64,000 nucleotides of DNA from contig CAUYUJ010011536.1 in assembly GCA_963575745.1 (NCBI GenBank), positions 1-64,000 of the forward strand. Reading direction: 5' to 3'. This document shows positions 10,953-23,908 of the stretch, one piece after another (the first letter of the stretch is position 1; the number at the start of each line of letters is the position of its first letter). The notes beneath the pieces are model-generated. The model did not search any database, was not told where the DNA came from, and saw only the letters and a list, made by a program, of their open reading frames with translations. This DNA is from Prorocentrum cordatum. Its lineage: Eukaryota > Sar > Dinophyceae > Prorocentrales > Prorocentraceae. The translations under genes were made by a program, and so were the position numbers.

Positions 10953-11002
10953 TGACTCGTAGAGCTTCCCCAAGCTAGTTGCTGGAAGCTTAAGAGTAAT
11001 TC
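10953..11002 (+). repeat. Family A head (isolated)
   Basis: GACTCGTAGAGCTTCCCC through 'ctggaagcttaagagtaat'. A complete A head abutting family F sequence on both sides. Confidence 0.8.
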
Positions 11003-11390
11003 CCGGATAGCTCCTTGGAAAGCTGAGGGTTTCAGATATGAAGCCAGCGGTGGGTGGTGGGGAGCACACGCCCACCTCCGCCGGTCCACGATCCCCGCAG
11101 CAGGTTGCCGGAACCGGCAGCGGGTCCGGGAGCGTAGCTTCCTAGCGTTTCCCAATACGCGTGGCTCCAGGGTGCGCGAAGCGCTTCGGCAGAGCTTCGG
11201 AAGAGCTTCGGCATTTCTTCCAGGCTCCTGGGCAGATCTTCCTTGCGCGCTTTGCAGGGCCCCACGCATCGTAAACGGCGCCCCTGCAAGCGTCTCCTGC
11301 GAGGTTTCCGCCGACCCGCGCATCGTTTCAGGCGGCCTGGCAAAGGTCCCCGTGCGGCGTTCCGCGCTTGGCTTCGCTATGCGGATTTTC
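11003..11390 (+). repeat. Family F direct repeat, copy 1
   Basis: Starts 'cccggatagctccttgg' and contains 'ccggtccacgatccccgc', 'tagcgtttcccaat' and 'gcaagcgtctcctgcgagg'. It carries an extra ~65 bp at its 3' end (gtttcaggcggcctgg to 'ttcgctatgcgg') that reappears at 13,168. The 155-aa and 103-aa minus-strand frames here also appear in the second copy, with the same codon-blind divergence. Confidence 0.82.
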
Positions 11391-11714
11391 CCGGATAGCT
11401 CCTTGGAGAGCTGAGGGTTTTAGATCAGAAGCCGGCGGTGGGTGGTGAGGAGGACGCGCCAACCTCCGCCGGTCCACGATCCCCGCAGCAGCTTGCCGGA
11501 GCTTGCAGCGGGTCCGGGAGCGTGGCTTCCTAGCGTTTCCCAATGCGCGTGGCTCCAGGGTGCGCGAAGCGCTTCGGCAGAGCTTCGGAAGAGCTTCGGC
11601 AGTTCTTCCAGGCTCCTCGGCAGATCTTCCTTGCGCGCTTTGCAGGGCCCCACGCATCGTAAACGGCGCCCCTGCAAGCGTCTCCTGCGAGGACTCCAGC
11701 GTCCCGCGCATCGT
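11391..11714 (+). repeat. Family F direct repeat, copy 2
   Basis: Second copy of the preceding block, estimated by eye at over 90% identity. It stops at 'gtcccgcgcatcg', where an A head starts. Confidence 0.82.
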
Positions 11715-13167
11715 AACTCGTAGAGCTTCCCTTAGCAAGTTATTGCTGGAAGCTTAAGAGTAATTCCGGGGAGCTGGAGAGCTAGTTGGCAACAAACATC
11801 TCGACGGACCTTTTGCTGACTTTTGGTCGGTTGAAAATTTTGTTCTCGAAATTTGACAATTCGTTTGAGCTCTAGTATTTTTTCCCATAATATTCGATCT
11901 TATTCCCGCTCGCCATCTTGATCTCAGCTCGATCGGGTTACTTTGAAGGCCAAAAAGCAGGCAGGCGGGAACGGCCGTTTCGAGTCATCTTGATACGCGC
12001 TGTCGGTATTTTCTACTTAACTCGAGATGTAGGGCAGCTACAGTGCTGGTAAGCACAGCTATCGCACTCAGAATCATCAGGCGCGTTCGCCTGTCGAATC
12101 CATAGGCCTGAACTCGGTCTGCTAGCCGAGCTAGGTCCGCAAACCTATTCGTATCATTCGAGTCAACTTGATACGCGTTGTCGGTATTTTCTACTCAACT
12201 CGAGCTGTAGGGCAGCTACAGTGCTGGTCAGCACACCTATCGCACTCAGAATCATCGGGCGCGTCCGCCTGTCGAATCCATAGGTCTGAACTCGGTCTTC
12301 TAGCCGAGCCAGGTCCGCAAACCTATTCGTATTATTCGAGACTTAATACGCGTGGTGGGTATTATGTATTCAATTCAAGCTGCAGGGCAGCTACAGAGCT
12401 GGTAAGCACATCCATCGCATTCAGAATCACCAGGTGCGTTCGCCTCTTGACTCCAGAGGTCTGAACTCGGTCTGCTAGCCGAGCTAGGTCCGCAAATCTT
12501 TTCGTATTATTCGAGTCATCTTGACAGACGCTCTCGGTTTTCTGTACTTAACTCGAGCTATAGGGCAGCTAGAGAGCCTATAGTCACAGAAATCGATTGG
12601 GAATTATCGGGCGCGTTTGTCTGTTGTATCGAGAGCTCTGAACTCGGCCTGCTGCCCGAGCTCGGTTCGCGAAACTATTCGTATGGTCCGAATCATCGTG
12701 AAAAGTGCTTTCAATTTTCTGCACTCAACTCGTGCTGGGGGAGGGCTACAGTGCTGCGGGTCATAGGAATCGATTTGCACACATCGATTCGAGAGCTCAG
12801 AACTTGGTCTGCTGCTCGAAACAGGTCCGCGAAACTATTGTATTATTCGAGTCATCCTGAGAGATGCTGTCGGTTTTCTGCACTTAACTCGGGCTGTAGG
12901 GGGGCTGCAGGGGTGGTAATCACATGAGTCGATTCGCAGACATCAGACGCGCCCGCCTGTCGCATTCAGAGGTCTGAACTCGGTCTGATAATCGAACTGG
13001 ATTGCGAAACTGTTTGTTTTTTTGTTAGAGTCATCTTGAGAGGTTCGAAATCGCTTGGGCTGAAAACTGGTCGTTCTCTGGATTTTTTCCCACACTATAT
13101 ACTGTCAGGAAGCTCTACGAGTCCCCCGGCGGTAAGAAAGGTTGACGGTTTACCGCCGGCGCCCAGT
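11715..13167 (+). repeat. Family A module with complete head
   Basis: One of the few full-length A elements: head ACTCGTAGAGCTTCC from about 11717, leader, about seven 177-bp units, tail, and 3' arm GGAAGCTCTACGAGT in the boundary at 13109-13167. The two termini are perfect reverse complements over 15 bp. Confidence 0.87.
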
Positions 13168-13384
13168 TTCAGGCAGCCTGGCAGAGGTCCCCGTGCGGCG
13201 TTCCGCGCTTGGCTTCGCTATCCGGGTTTTGGACGCTTACAAGTGACTCGTGGAGCTTCCCCAAGCTAGTTGCTGGAAGCTTAAGAGTAATTCCGGCGCG
13301 CTGGAGAGCTAGTAACTCGTAGAGCTTCCCTTAGCTAGTTATAGCTGGAAGGTAAGAGTAATTCTGGCGCGCCGGAGAGCTAGT
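13168..13384 (+). repeat. Family F remnant and two A heads
   Basis: 77 bp of F 3' end (gtccccgtgcggcgttcc through 'ggttttggacgcttacaag'), then A heads at about 13245 and 13315. The second head has the loop stem AGCTA-GTTA-TAGCT where other heads have AGCAA-GTTA-TTGCT, a compensated change. Confidence 0.78.
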
Positions 13385-13644
13385 TGGCTCGAAAAAAAAG
13401 CAGATTTTTCGAGCATTGACATATTAATTTTGTTCCCTGAGCAGCTCAGCCTTCTAGAACCATTTTTAATACCAGTTCACTTGGAGGAACCGACTTCATG
13501 TTAAAAGCGAAAAATCTTAACTTCAAGGCTTTGTAGAAAAGCCCCCAGAAGCTCTCGCTTTGATCCGGAGCTCTCTTACGGATGCAAGGAGCTCTACGAG
13601 GTTTCCGGCGGTGACCAGGTTGACGGTTCACCGCCGGCGCCAGT
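13385..13644 (+). repeat. Family B module, truncated
   Basis: B 3' body (tgttccctgagcagctc, ttcacttggaggaaccg) and boundary 13589-13644, arm GAGCTCTACGAGG with TTTCCGGCGGTGA. Confidence 0.82.
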
Positions 13645-14939
13645 TGGCTCGAAAAAAAGAACTGAACTTTTCACAACTGTTGGTCGGTTGAAAATTAAGT
13701 CCTCGAAATTTAACAATTCGTTTGAGCTCTAGTATTTTTTCTCGTGATATTCGATCTTATTCCCGCTCGCCATCTTGATCTCAGCTCGATTGGGTACCTT
13801 TTACTGCCAAAAAGCACGCTGGCGGGAACGGCCGTTTCGAGTCATCTTGATACGCGTTGTCGGTATTTTGTACTTAACTCGAGCTCTAGGGCAGCTACAG
13901 AGCTGGTAAGCACAGCTATCGCACTCAGAATCATCAGGCGCGTTCGCCTGTTGAATCCAGGTCTGAACTCGCTCTGCTAGCCGAGCTAGGTCCGCAAACC
14001 TATTCGTATTATTCGAGTCAGCTTAATACGCGTTGTCGGTATTTTCTACTTAGCTCGAGCTGTGGGGCAGCTACAGTGCTGGTAAGCACACCTATTGCAC
14101 TCAGAATCATTAGGCGCGTTCGCCTGTTGAATCAATAGGTCTGAATTCGGTCTGCTAGCCGAGCTAGGTCCGCAAACCTATTCGTATTATTCGATTCAAC
14201 TTGATACGCGTGGTGGGTATTTTGTACTTAATCCGAGCTGCAGGGCAGCTACAGTGCTGGTAAGCACAGCTATCGCACTCAGAATCATCAGACGCCTTCG
14301 CCTCTTGACTCCAGAGGTCTGAACTCGGTCTGCTAGCCGAGCTAGGTCCGCAAATCTATTCTTATTATTCGAGTCATCTTCACAAACGCTCTCGGTATTT
14401 TCTGTACTTAACTCGAGCTGTTGGCAGCTACAGAGCCTACAGCCGCATAAATCGATTGAGAATTATCGGGCGCGTTTGTCTGTTGTATCGAGAGCTCTGA
14501 ACTCGGCCTGCTGTGCGAGCTCGGTTCGCGAAACTATTCGTCGAATCATCGTGAACATTGCTCTCAATTTTCTGCACTCAACTCGTGCTGCGGGAGGGCT
14601 ACAGTGCTGCGGGTCATAGAAATCGATTTGCACACATCAGGCGCGTTCGTTAGTCGATTCGCGAGCTCAGAACTTGGTCGACTGCTCGAAACAGGTCTGC
14701 GAAACTATTATATTATTCGAGTCATCCTGAGAGATGCTGTCGGTTTCCTGCACTTAACTCGGGCTGTAGGGGGGCTGCAGGGCTGGTAATCACATGAGTG
14801 GATTCGCAGATATCAGACGCGCCCGCCTGTCGCATTCAGAGGTCTGAACTCCGTCTGATGAGAAGCGTCCGCTTGTCGCATTGAGAGGTCAAACCATATT
14901 CACTTAACCAAGGTTGACGGTTTACCGCCGGCGCCCAGT
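13645..14939 (+). repeat. Family A module ending in a half boundary
   Basis: Leader and about six units. The 3' end lacks the arm and the left stem. It passes from 'aaaccatattcacttaacc' straight into AAGGTTGACGGTTTACCGCC (14911-14930) and CAGT, so half the boundary was lost or replaced. Confidence 0.82.
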
Positions 14940-16256
14940 TGGCACGACAAATCTCGACGGAACTTTTGATGACTTTTGGTCGGATAAAAATTTTGTTCTC
15001 GAAATTTGACCATTCGTTAGAGCTCTAGTATTTTTTCCCATGATATTCGATCTTATTCCCGCTCGCCATCTTGATCTCAGCTCGATCGGGTAACTTTGAA
15101 GGCCAAAAAGCAGGCAGGCGGGAACGGCCGTTTCGAGTCATCTTGATACGCGCTATCGGTATTTTGTACTTAACTCGAGCTGTAGGGCAGCTACAGAGCT
15201 GGTAAGCACAGCTATCGCACTCAGAATCATCACGCGCGTTCGCCTGTTGAATCCAGAGGTCTGAACTCGGCCTGTGAGCCGAGCTAGGTCTGCAAACCTA
15301 TTCGTATTATTGGAGTCATCTTGACAGAAACTGTCGGTATTTTGTACTTAACTCGAGCTGTAGGGCAGCTACAGAGCTGATAAGCACATCTATCGCATCC
15401 AGAATGATTAGGCGCGTTCGCCTGTTGAATCCAGAGGTCTGAACTCGGTCTATCAACCGAGCTAGGTCCGCAATCCTATTCGTATTATTCGAGTCATCTA
15501 GACAGAAACTCTCGGTTTTCTGTACTTAACTCGAGCTGTAGGGCAGCTACAGAGCTGATAAGCACATCTATCGCATCCAGAATGATTAGGCGCGTTCGCC
15601 TGTTGAATCCAGAGGTCTGAACTCGGTCTGTCAGCCGAGCTAGGTCCGCAATCCTATTCGTATTATTCGAGTCATCTAGACAGAAACTCTCGGTTTTCTG
15701 TAAGACAGCTACAGAGCTGATATTTACAGAAACTGATTCAGAATCATCAGTCGCGTTTGTCTGTTGAATCGAGAGCTCTGAACTCGGTCTTCTGCCGATC
15801 TAGAATCGCGAAATTATTCGTATTGGTCGAGTCATCTTGAGAAGTGCTCTCGGTTTTCTCATTTAACTTGCGCCAAGGGGGGGCTACAGTGCTGGTTGTC
15901 ATACGAATCGATTTAAAGAGATCATGCGCGTCCGTCTGTCGAATCCAGAGCTCGGAACTCGGTCTGCTGCCCGAACTAGGTTCGCGAAACTATTGTATTG
16001 TTCGAGTCATCCTGAGTGATGCTCTCGGTTTTCTGCACTGATCTCGGGCTGTAGGGGGGCTGCGGGGCTGGTAATGACAGGAGTCGATTTGCAGACATCA
16101 GACGCGTCCGCTTGTCACATTCAGAGGTCAAAAAATATTGACTATGAGTCAGAATGTTGGTAGGTGCTGTCGATTTCCTCAACTTGAGTCGAGCTTGGAA
16201 GCTCTACGAGTTCCCCGGCGGTAACCAAGGTTGACGGTTTACCGCCGGCGCCCAGT
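14940..16256 (+). repeat. Family A module
   Basis: The head begins at 'tggcacgacaaatctcgacgg'. Leader and about seven units, two of which (about 15,350-15,700) are very similar neighbours. The boundary is 16198-16256. Confidence 0.85.
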
Positions 16257-16719
16257 TGGACGCTGACAAGTTTCGGCGCGCTGGAGAGCTAGTTGGCTCG
16301 AAAAAAAAAAAACTAAACTTACCTCGTAGAGCTCTTCGGCATCGATGAGCTAGAGGAATTCTGGCGCGGGGTGGAGCTAGTTGGTCGATCCGGCGAGAAA
16401 GGACAATGTGGCAACTTTTGGGTGGTTTTGCAAAAATTTGAAAGATATTTGACCATTTATTTGGAAAAAGCAGATTTTTACGCCGAGCATTGGCATATGA
16501 ACTCCTTTCTGACAGCAGCTCAGCTCTCTGGATGAATTTTTGCATGAGTTGACTTCCGGGAACTGAGCGAATATGAACATCGAAAAACATCAAATTTGAA
16601 GATTTTCGAAAAATCTCGATTTTTTCCATTCTGTGTCGATTCTCTGCACTCTTACTAGTGGGAGGAGCTCTACGAGGTTCCCGGCGATGACCAGGTTGAC
16701 GGTTCACGTCGGCGCCAGT
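16257..16719 (+). repeat. A-head fragment joined to a full-headed family B module
   Basis: About 63 bp of F and A head (ggacgctgacaagtttcgg; A-run at 16307), then a complete B element from TACCTCGTAGAGCTC at 16321. The boundary at 16665-16719 is damaged (GGCGATGA...TTCACGTCGG). Confidence 0.8.
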
Positions 16720-17722
16720 TTCACAACTTTTGGTCGGTTGAAAATTTTGTTCTCGGAATTCAACAATTCATTTGTGCTCTAGTATTTCTTCCCGTGATAT
16801 TTGATCTTATTCCTGCTCGCCATCTTGATCTCAGCTCGATCGGGTACCTTTCACTGCCAAAAAGCACACTGCGGGATCGGCCGTTTCGAGTCATCTTGAT
16901 ACACGTTGTCGGTATTTTGTTCTTAACTCGAGCTGTAGCGCAGCTACAGAGCTGGTAAGGATTCCTATCGTATTCAGAATTATCAGGCGCGTTCGCGCGT
17001 TGAATCCAGAGGTCTGAACTCGGTCTGCTAGCCGAGCTAGATCCGCAAACCAATTCGTATTATTCGAGTTGTCTTGAAAGACGCTCTTGGTTTCAAGTAC
17101 TTAACTCGATCTCTTGGGACGAGCTAGGTCCGCAAACCTATTCGTATTAGTCGAGTCGTCTTGACAGACGCTCTCGGTTTTCTGTACTTGACTCGAGCTG
17201 TAGGGCAGCTACAGGGCTCATCGTCACAGACATCGATGGGAAATCATCAGTCGCGTTCGTCTATTGAGCCGAGACCTGAACCCCCGAATCATCTCGAGAA
17301 GCGCTCTCAATTTTCTGCACTCAACTCGTGCTGGGGCGGGAAGAGAGGGCACAGTGCTGCGTGTCACATATATCGATTCGCACACATCAGGCGCGTCTAT
17401 TGGTCGATTCCAGAGCTCGGAACACGGTCTGCTGCTCGAGCTAGGTCCGCGAAACTATTCTTTTATTCGATTCGATACTGTCGGTTTTCTGCACTTAACT
17501 CGGGCTGTAGGGGAGCTGGAGGGCTGGGAATCACATGAGTGCATTTGCAGACATCAGACGCGCCCGCCTGTTGCATTCAGAGGTCTGAACTCGGAGAGGT
17601 CTGAAATCGCTCGGGCTGAAAAACTAGTCGTTCTCTGGAATTTTTTACACATTATATTCTGTCAGGAGCTCTACGAGTCCCCGGCGGTAACAAAGGTTGA
17701 CGGTTTACCGCCGGCGCCCAGT
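16720..17722 (+). repeat. Family A module, 5'-truncated in the leader
   Basis: It starts at 'ttcacaacttttggtcgg', inside the leader, immediately after the previous CAGT. About five units with internal deletions. Boundary 17666-17722. Confidence 0.84.
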
Positions 17723-18554
17723 TGGCAAGAAAAAGACGGAACTTTTGATGACTTTTGGTCGGTTGAACATTTCTTTCTCGAAATTTGACCATTCGTTAGA
17801 GCTCTAGTATTTTTTTTCCCGTGACTCGACCTTCAGGACAGCTACAGAGCTGGTAAGCACAGCTAATCGATGTAGAATGATTAGGCGCGTTCCCCTGTTG
17901 AATCCAGAGATCTGAACTCGGTCTGTTAGCCGAGCTAGGTCCCCAAACCTATTCGTATTATTCGAGCAATCTTGACAGGAACTCTCGGTTTTGTGTAGGA
18001 CAGATGCGTAGCTGATATTCAAAGAAACTGATTCAGAATCATGTGTTGCGTTTTCCTGTCGAATCCAGAGTTCTGAACTCGGTCCGCTGCCTAAATCTAG
18101 AATCGCGAAACTATTCGTATTAGTCGAGTCATATTGAGAAGTGCTTTCGGTCTTCTTCACTTAACTCGCGCTTAGGGGGGGGGCTCTAGTGCTGGTGGTC
18201 ACAGGAATCGATTTCAAGACAGGAGGCGCGTTCGCCTGTCGAATCTAGAGCTCGGAACTCGGTCTGCTGCCCGAAAGGTCTGCGAAACTACTGTATTGTT
18301 CGAGTCATTCTGAGAGGTGCTGTCGGTTTTCTGCACTTAACTCGGGCTGTAGGGAGGCTGCAGGGCTGGTAATGACAGGAGTCGATTCGCAGACATCAAA
18401 CGCGTCCGCCTGTCGCATTGAGAAGTCAAACCACATTCACTATAAGTCGGAATGTTGGTAGTTGCTGTCAGTTTTCTGAACTTAAGTCGAGATAGGAAGC
18501 TCTACGAGTCCCCCGGCGGTAACCAAGGTTGACGGTTTACCGCCGGCGCCCAGT
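17723..18554 (+). repeat. Family A module, short array
   Basis: Head truncated at 'tggcaagaaaaag'. The leader skips directly from 'attttttttcccgtgactcg' into the units, deleting the usual cell of about 110 bp. About three to four units. Boundary 18496-18554. Confidence 0.83.
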
Positions 18555-19606
18555 TCGCACGCACTGGCGGGCTAGTTGGCTCGAAAAATCTCGACGGAAC
18601 TTTTGCTGACTTTTGCTTAGTTGAAAATTATGTTTACACAATTTGAACATTCGTTAGAGCTCTAGTAGTTCCCCCGTGATGTTCGATCTGATACCCATCT
18701 TGATCTCAGCTCGATCGGGTGAATATTACTATGAAGAAGCACTGTGGCGGGATTGACCGTTTCGAGTCATCTTGATACGCGCTGTCGGTATATTGGATTC
18801 AACACGAGATAGAGGACAGCTACAGAGCTGGTAGGCACACCTCATTGATGTAGAATGATCAGGCGCGTTCGTCTGTCGCATTCAGAGGTCTGATCTCGGT
18901 CTGCTAGCTGAGCTAGGTCTGCAAACCTGTTCGTTTATTCGAGTTATCTTGACTGACGTTATCGTTTTGTTGTACTTAACTCGAGCTGTAGCACAGCTAG
19001 AGAGCTGATACTTACAGAAACAGATTCAGAATCATCGGGCGCGTTTGTCTGTTAATTCAGAGCTCTGAACTTGGTCTGCTGCCCGAGCTAGGAATCGATG
19101 GGGACATCAGGCTCCGCCTGTCGCATTCAGAGGTCTGAGCTCGGTTTGCTACTCGAGCTAGGTTCGCAAACCCATTCGTATTGTTCGAGCTATCTTGACA
19201 GGTGCTGTCGATTTTCGCACGTAACTCGGGCTGTAGGAGAGCTACACAGCTGATACGCAGACACTGATTCGAAATCATTCTGCGCGCTCGTCTGTTGCAT
19301 CCAGAGGTCTGAACTGGGTTTGCCTCTCGGACTAGCTCTGCAAAACTATTCGCATTCTTCAAGTCACCTTGGCAGATTTCGTCCCTCTTCTGCATTGAAC
19401 TCGGGCTGTAAGAGCTACGAGCTGGTACGCACAGAAAACGATCCAGAAGTATGAGAGGCGTTCTGCTGTTGCATCGAGAGGTCTGAAATCGCTGGGGCTG
19501 AAAAACTGTTGGTTCTCTACAACTTTTTAAACATTATGTATGATCAGGAAGCTCTACGAGTCCCCCGGCGGTAACAAAGGTTGACGGTTTACCGCCGGCG
19601 CCCAGT
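18555..19606 (+). repeat. Family A module
   Basis: A more divergent subfamily (gcacgcactggcgggctag, 'gttcccccgtgatgttcg') with about five units. The boundary is 19548-19606. Confidence 0.83.
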
Positions 19607-20761
19607 TGGCCGGCCCGAACAAAAGAGAGAATAACTCGTAGAGCTTCGCTTAGCAAGGTATTGCTGGAAGCTTAAGAGTAATTCCAGGGCGCTGGAGAGC
19701 TAGTTGGCAAGAAAAATCTCGACGGACCTTTTGGTGACTTTTGGTCGGTTGAAAATTTTGTTCTCGCTCGATCGGGTAGCTTTTACTGCCAAAAAGCACT
19801 GCGGCGGGATCGGCCGTTTCGAGTCATCTTGATTCGCGCTGTCGGTATACTGAACTTATCACGGCTACAGAGCTGATAAGGACACTTTATCGATTCAGAA
19901 TGATCAGGCGCGTTCGCCTGTTCCAGCCAGAGGTCTGAACTCGGTCTGCTAGCCGAGCTAGGTCCGCAAACCTATTCGTATTATTCGAGTCATCTTGACA
20001 GGCGCTTTCGGTTTTCTGTATTAACTCGAGCTATAGGACAGCTACAGGGCTGATACTTACAGAAACCAATTCAGAATCATCAGTCGCGTTTGTCTGTTGA
20101 GTCCAGAGCTCTGAACTCGGTCTGCTGCCCGATCCAGAATCGCGAAACTGTTCGTACTGTTCGAGCCATCCTGAAAGATGCTGTCGGTTTTCTGCACTTA
20201 ACTCGGGCTGTAGTGGGGCTACAGTGCTGGTGGTGACAGCAATCGATTTGGAGACATCAGGCGCGTCCGCCTGTGGAATTCAGAGCTCGGAACTGGGTCT
20301 GCTGCCCGAACTCGGTCCGCGAAACTGCTCGTATTGTTCGAGCCATCCTGAAAGATGCTGTCGGTTTTCTGCACTTAACTCGGGCTGTAGGGGGGCTGCA
20401 GGGCGGATAATCACAGGAATCGATTCGCAGACATCAGACGCGTCCGCCTGTCGCATTCAGAGGTCTGAACTCGGTCTGATACTCGAGCTGGGTTTGCCAA
20501 ACTATTCGTTTTGTTCGAGTCATCTTGAGAGGTGCTGTCGGTTGACGCACGTAACTCGGGCTGTAGGAGAGCTACAGAGCTCGTGCAGAAGACAATCCAG
20601 AAGCATCGGGGGCCGTTCGGCTGCTGCATCGAGAGGTCTGAAATCGCTTGGGCTGAAAAACTATTCGTTCTCTTCAATTTTTCCGACATTATAATTTGTC
20701 AGGAAGCTCTACGAGTCCCCCTGCGGTAAGAAAGGTTGACGGTTTACCGCCGGCGCCCAGT
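19607..20761 (+). repeat. Family A module with embedded head
   Basis: Short C-type start (tggccggcccgaacaaaag), then an A head at about 19630. The leader has a deletion (ttgttctcgctcgatcggg). About five units. Boundary 20703-20761, where CCCCCTGCGG mispairs one stem base. Confidence 0.82.
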
Positions 20762-22024
20762 TGGCAAGAAAAATCTCGACGGACATTTTGAGGACTTTTG
20801 GTCGGTTGAAAATAACTCGTAGAGCTTCCCTTAGCAAGTATTGCTGGAAGCTTAAGAGTAACTCCGGGGAGCTGAAGAGCTAGTGGCAAGAAAAATCTCG
20901 ACGGACCTTTTGGTGACTTTTGGTCGGTTGAAAATTTGGTTCTCGAAATTCAACAATTCGTTTGAGCCCTAGTATTTTTTCCCATGATATTCGATCTTAT
21001 TCCCGCTCGCCATCTTGATCTCAGCTCGATCGGGTACCTTTTACTGCCAAAAAGCAGGCAGGCGGGATCGGCCGTTTCAAGTCATCTTGACGCGCGATGA
21101 CGGTTTTCTGAAGATAATTCGAGCTTCAGGACAGCTACAGAGCTGATAAGCACAGCTAATCGATTCAGAATGATCAGGCCGTTCGCTTGTTGAATCTAGA
21201 GATCTCAACTCGGTCTGCTAGCCGAGTTAGGTATGCAAATCTATTCGTATTATTCGAGTCTTCGTGACAGACGCTCTCGGTTTTCTGTAATTAACTCGAG
21301 CTATACGACAGCTACAGAGCTAATACTTACAGAAACCTATTCAGAATCACCAGTCGCATTTTTTCGTTGAATCTAGAGCTCTGAACTCGGTCTGCTGCCC
21401 GATCTAGAATCGCGAAACTATTCGTATTGTTCGAGTCATCTTGAGAAGTGCTCTCGGTTTCTGCATTCGACTCGGGCTGGGGGGCTACAGTGCTGGTGGT
21501 CACAGGAATGGATTTGAAGACATCAGGCGCGTCCGCCTGTCGAATCCAGAGCCCGGAACTCGGTCTGCTGCGCGAACTAGGTCCGCGAAACTATTGTATT
21601 GTTCGAGTCATTCTGAGAGGTGCTGTCGGTTTTCTGCACTTAACTCGGGCTGTAGGGGGGCTGCAGGGCTGGTAATCACAGGAATCGATTCGCAGACATC
21701 AGACGCGTCCGCCTGTCGCATTCAGAGGTCTGAACTCGGTTTGATACTCGAGCTGGGTTGCCAAACTATTCGTTTTGTTAGAGTCATCTTGAGAGGTGCT
21801 GTCGATTTACGCACGTAACTCGGGCTTTCGGAGAGCTACAGAGCTCGCAAAGAAGGCAATCCAGAAGCATCGGGGGCGTTTGGCTGTTGCATCGAGAGGT
21901 CTGAAATCGCTTGGGCTGAAAAACTATTCGTTCTCTGCATTTTTTTCCACATTATATATTATCAGGAAGCTCTACGAGTTCCCCGGCGGTAAAGAAGGTT
22001 GACGGTTTACCGCCGGCGCCCAGT
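20762..22024 (+). repeat. Family A module with partially duplicated leader
   Basis: A truncated leader (20762-20813) is followed by a complete A head at 20815 and a second leader. About six units. Boundary 21966-22024. Confidence 0.83.
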
Positions 22025-23284
22025 GTAGTAACCTGGGGTCGGTTTTTTCACTTTATTCAAAATAACTCGTAGAGCTTCCCTTAGCAAGTTGTTGCTGGAA
22101 GCTTAAGAGTAATTCCGGGGCGCTGGAGAGCTAGTTGGCAAGAAAAATCTCGGCCGACCTTTTGATGACTTTTGGTCGGTTGAAAATTTTGTTCTCGAAA
22201 GTCAACCATTCGTTAGAGTTCTGATATTTTTTCCCGTGATATTCGATCTTATTCCCGCTCGCCCTCTTGATCTCAGCTCGATCAGGTACCTTTTACTGCG
22301 AAAAATCACACGGGCGGGATCGCCCGTTTCGGGTCATCTTGTCACGCGGTGACGGTTTTCTCAAGATAACTCGAGCTTCAGGACAGCTACAGAGCTGGTA
22401 ACACAGCTAATCGATTCAGAATGATCAGGCACGTTCGCCTGTTGAACCCAGAGGTCTGAACTCGGTCTGCTAGCCGAGTAGGTCCGCACACCTATTCGTA
22501 TTATTCGAGTCATCTTGACAGACGCTCTCGATTTTCTGTACTCAACTCGAGCTACAGGACAGCTACAGAGCTGATGCGTACAGAATCTGATTCGGCATCA
22601 TCAGTTGCCGTTCTTTGTTGAATCCAGAGCTGTGAACTCGGTCTGCTGCCCGATCTAGAATCGCGAAACTATTTGTACTGTTCGAGTTATCTTGAGAGAT
22701 GCTGTCGGTTGTTTGCACTTAACTCGGGCTGTAGGGGGGCTGCATGGCTGGGAATCGCTGGAATCGATTCGGAAACATCAGGCGCGTCCGCCTTTCGAAT
22801 CCAGAGCTCCGAACTCTGTCTGCTGCCCGAACTAGGTCTGCAAAACTGTTCGTATTGTTCGAGTCATCCTGAGAGGTGCTGTCGGTTTCCTGCACTCATC
22901 TCGGGCTGTAGGGGGGGGCTGCAGGGCTGGTAAGCACAGGAATCGATTCAGAGACATCAGACGCGTCCGCCTGTCGCATTCAGAGGTCTGAACTCGGTTT
23001 GATACTCGAGCTGGGTTTGCCAAACTATTCGTATTGTTCGAGTCATCTTGAGAGGTGCTGTCGAATTACGCACGTAACTCGGGCTGTAGGAGAGCTATAG
23101 AGGTCGTACAGAAGACAATCCAGAAGCATCGGGGGCGTTCGGCTGTTGCATCCGAGAGGTTTGAAATTGCTCGGGCTGAACAACTTTTTTTTTCTGTGTA
23201 TTTTTTTCGACATCATATGTTGTCAGGAAGCTCTACGAGTCCCCCGGCGGTAACAAATGTTGACGGTTTACCGCCGGCGCCCAT
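22025..23284 (+). repeat. Family C fragment joined to family A module
   Basis: A 38-bp C leader scrap (gtagtaacctggggtcgg), then a complete A head at 22061, leader and about five units. Boundary 23227-23284, ending CCCATT instead of CCAGT. Confidence 0.82.
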
Positions 23285-23908
23285 TTTTAAATTCGTTTTG
23301 AGAACCGGTATTTTTCTCACGTGTAGTAGGTTGTGCCGCGTCTGCCAGTTCAATTCGTAGGTCCGTAGCTGCAATATTACTATCAAAAGACTTGAGGGAA
23401 CCGTCAGCGATTTCCAGACATCTCGACACGCGTTGACGGTTTCATACTTCGTAGAGCTGTTCTTTATCGATGAGCTAGAGCCTCTCTGACAGCAGCTCAG
23501 CTCTCCCGATGTATCTTCTTATGAGTTGACTCCCGGGAACTGAGCGAATGTCAACATCGAAAAAATCAAAAATAAAGATTTTCGTTTTTTTATTCTACTT
23601 CGATTCTCAGCACTCTTAATTCTTATTCGTCGAGTCATCTTGAGAGGTGCTGTCCGTTTTCTGCACTTAACTCGAGCTGTAAGCGGGCTGCAGGGCTGGT
23701 AATCACTGGAGTCGATTCAGAGACATCAGTCGCGTCCACCTGTCGCATTCAGAGCCCTGAACTCGGCCAGCTGCCCGAGCTAGGTCCGCGAAACTATTCG
23801 TATTGTTCGAGTTATCTTCAGAGGTGCTGTCGATTTTCTGCACTTAACTCGGGCTGTAAGGGGGCTGCAGGGCTGAGGAGCTCTACGAGGTTCCCGGCGG
23901 TGACTAGG
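23285..23908 (+). repeat. Composite C/B/A fragments
   Basis: C fragment (ttgagaaccggtatttttc), a decayed B head and body from about 23450, then about one and a half A units from about 23615. Finally a B boundary arm (23878) whose hairpin is cut at GGCGGTGACTAGG by the next head. Confidence 0.75.

Noticed and set aside
10856-11738. 155-aa and 136-aa minus-strand ORFs in GC-rich DNA
   Set aside because: They lie in the two copies of the family F direct repeat. Divergence between copies is not codon-biased and several other frames are equally open.
13030-13060. tRNA B-box-like GGTTCGAAATC
   Set aside because: No A box, no cloverleaf and no acceptor pairing around it.
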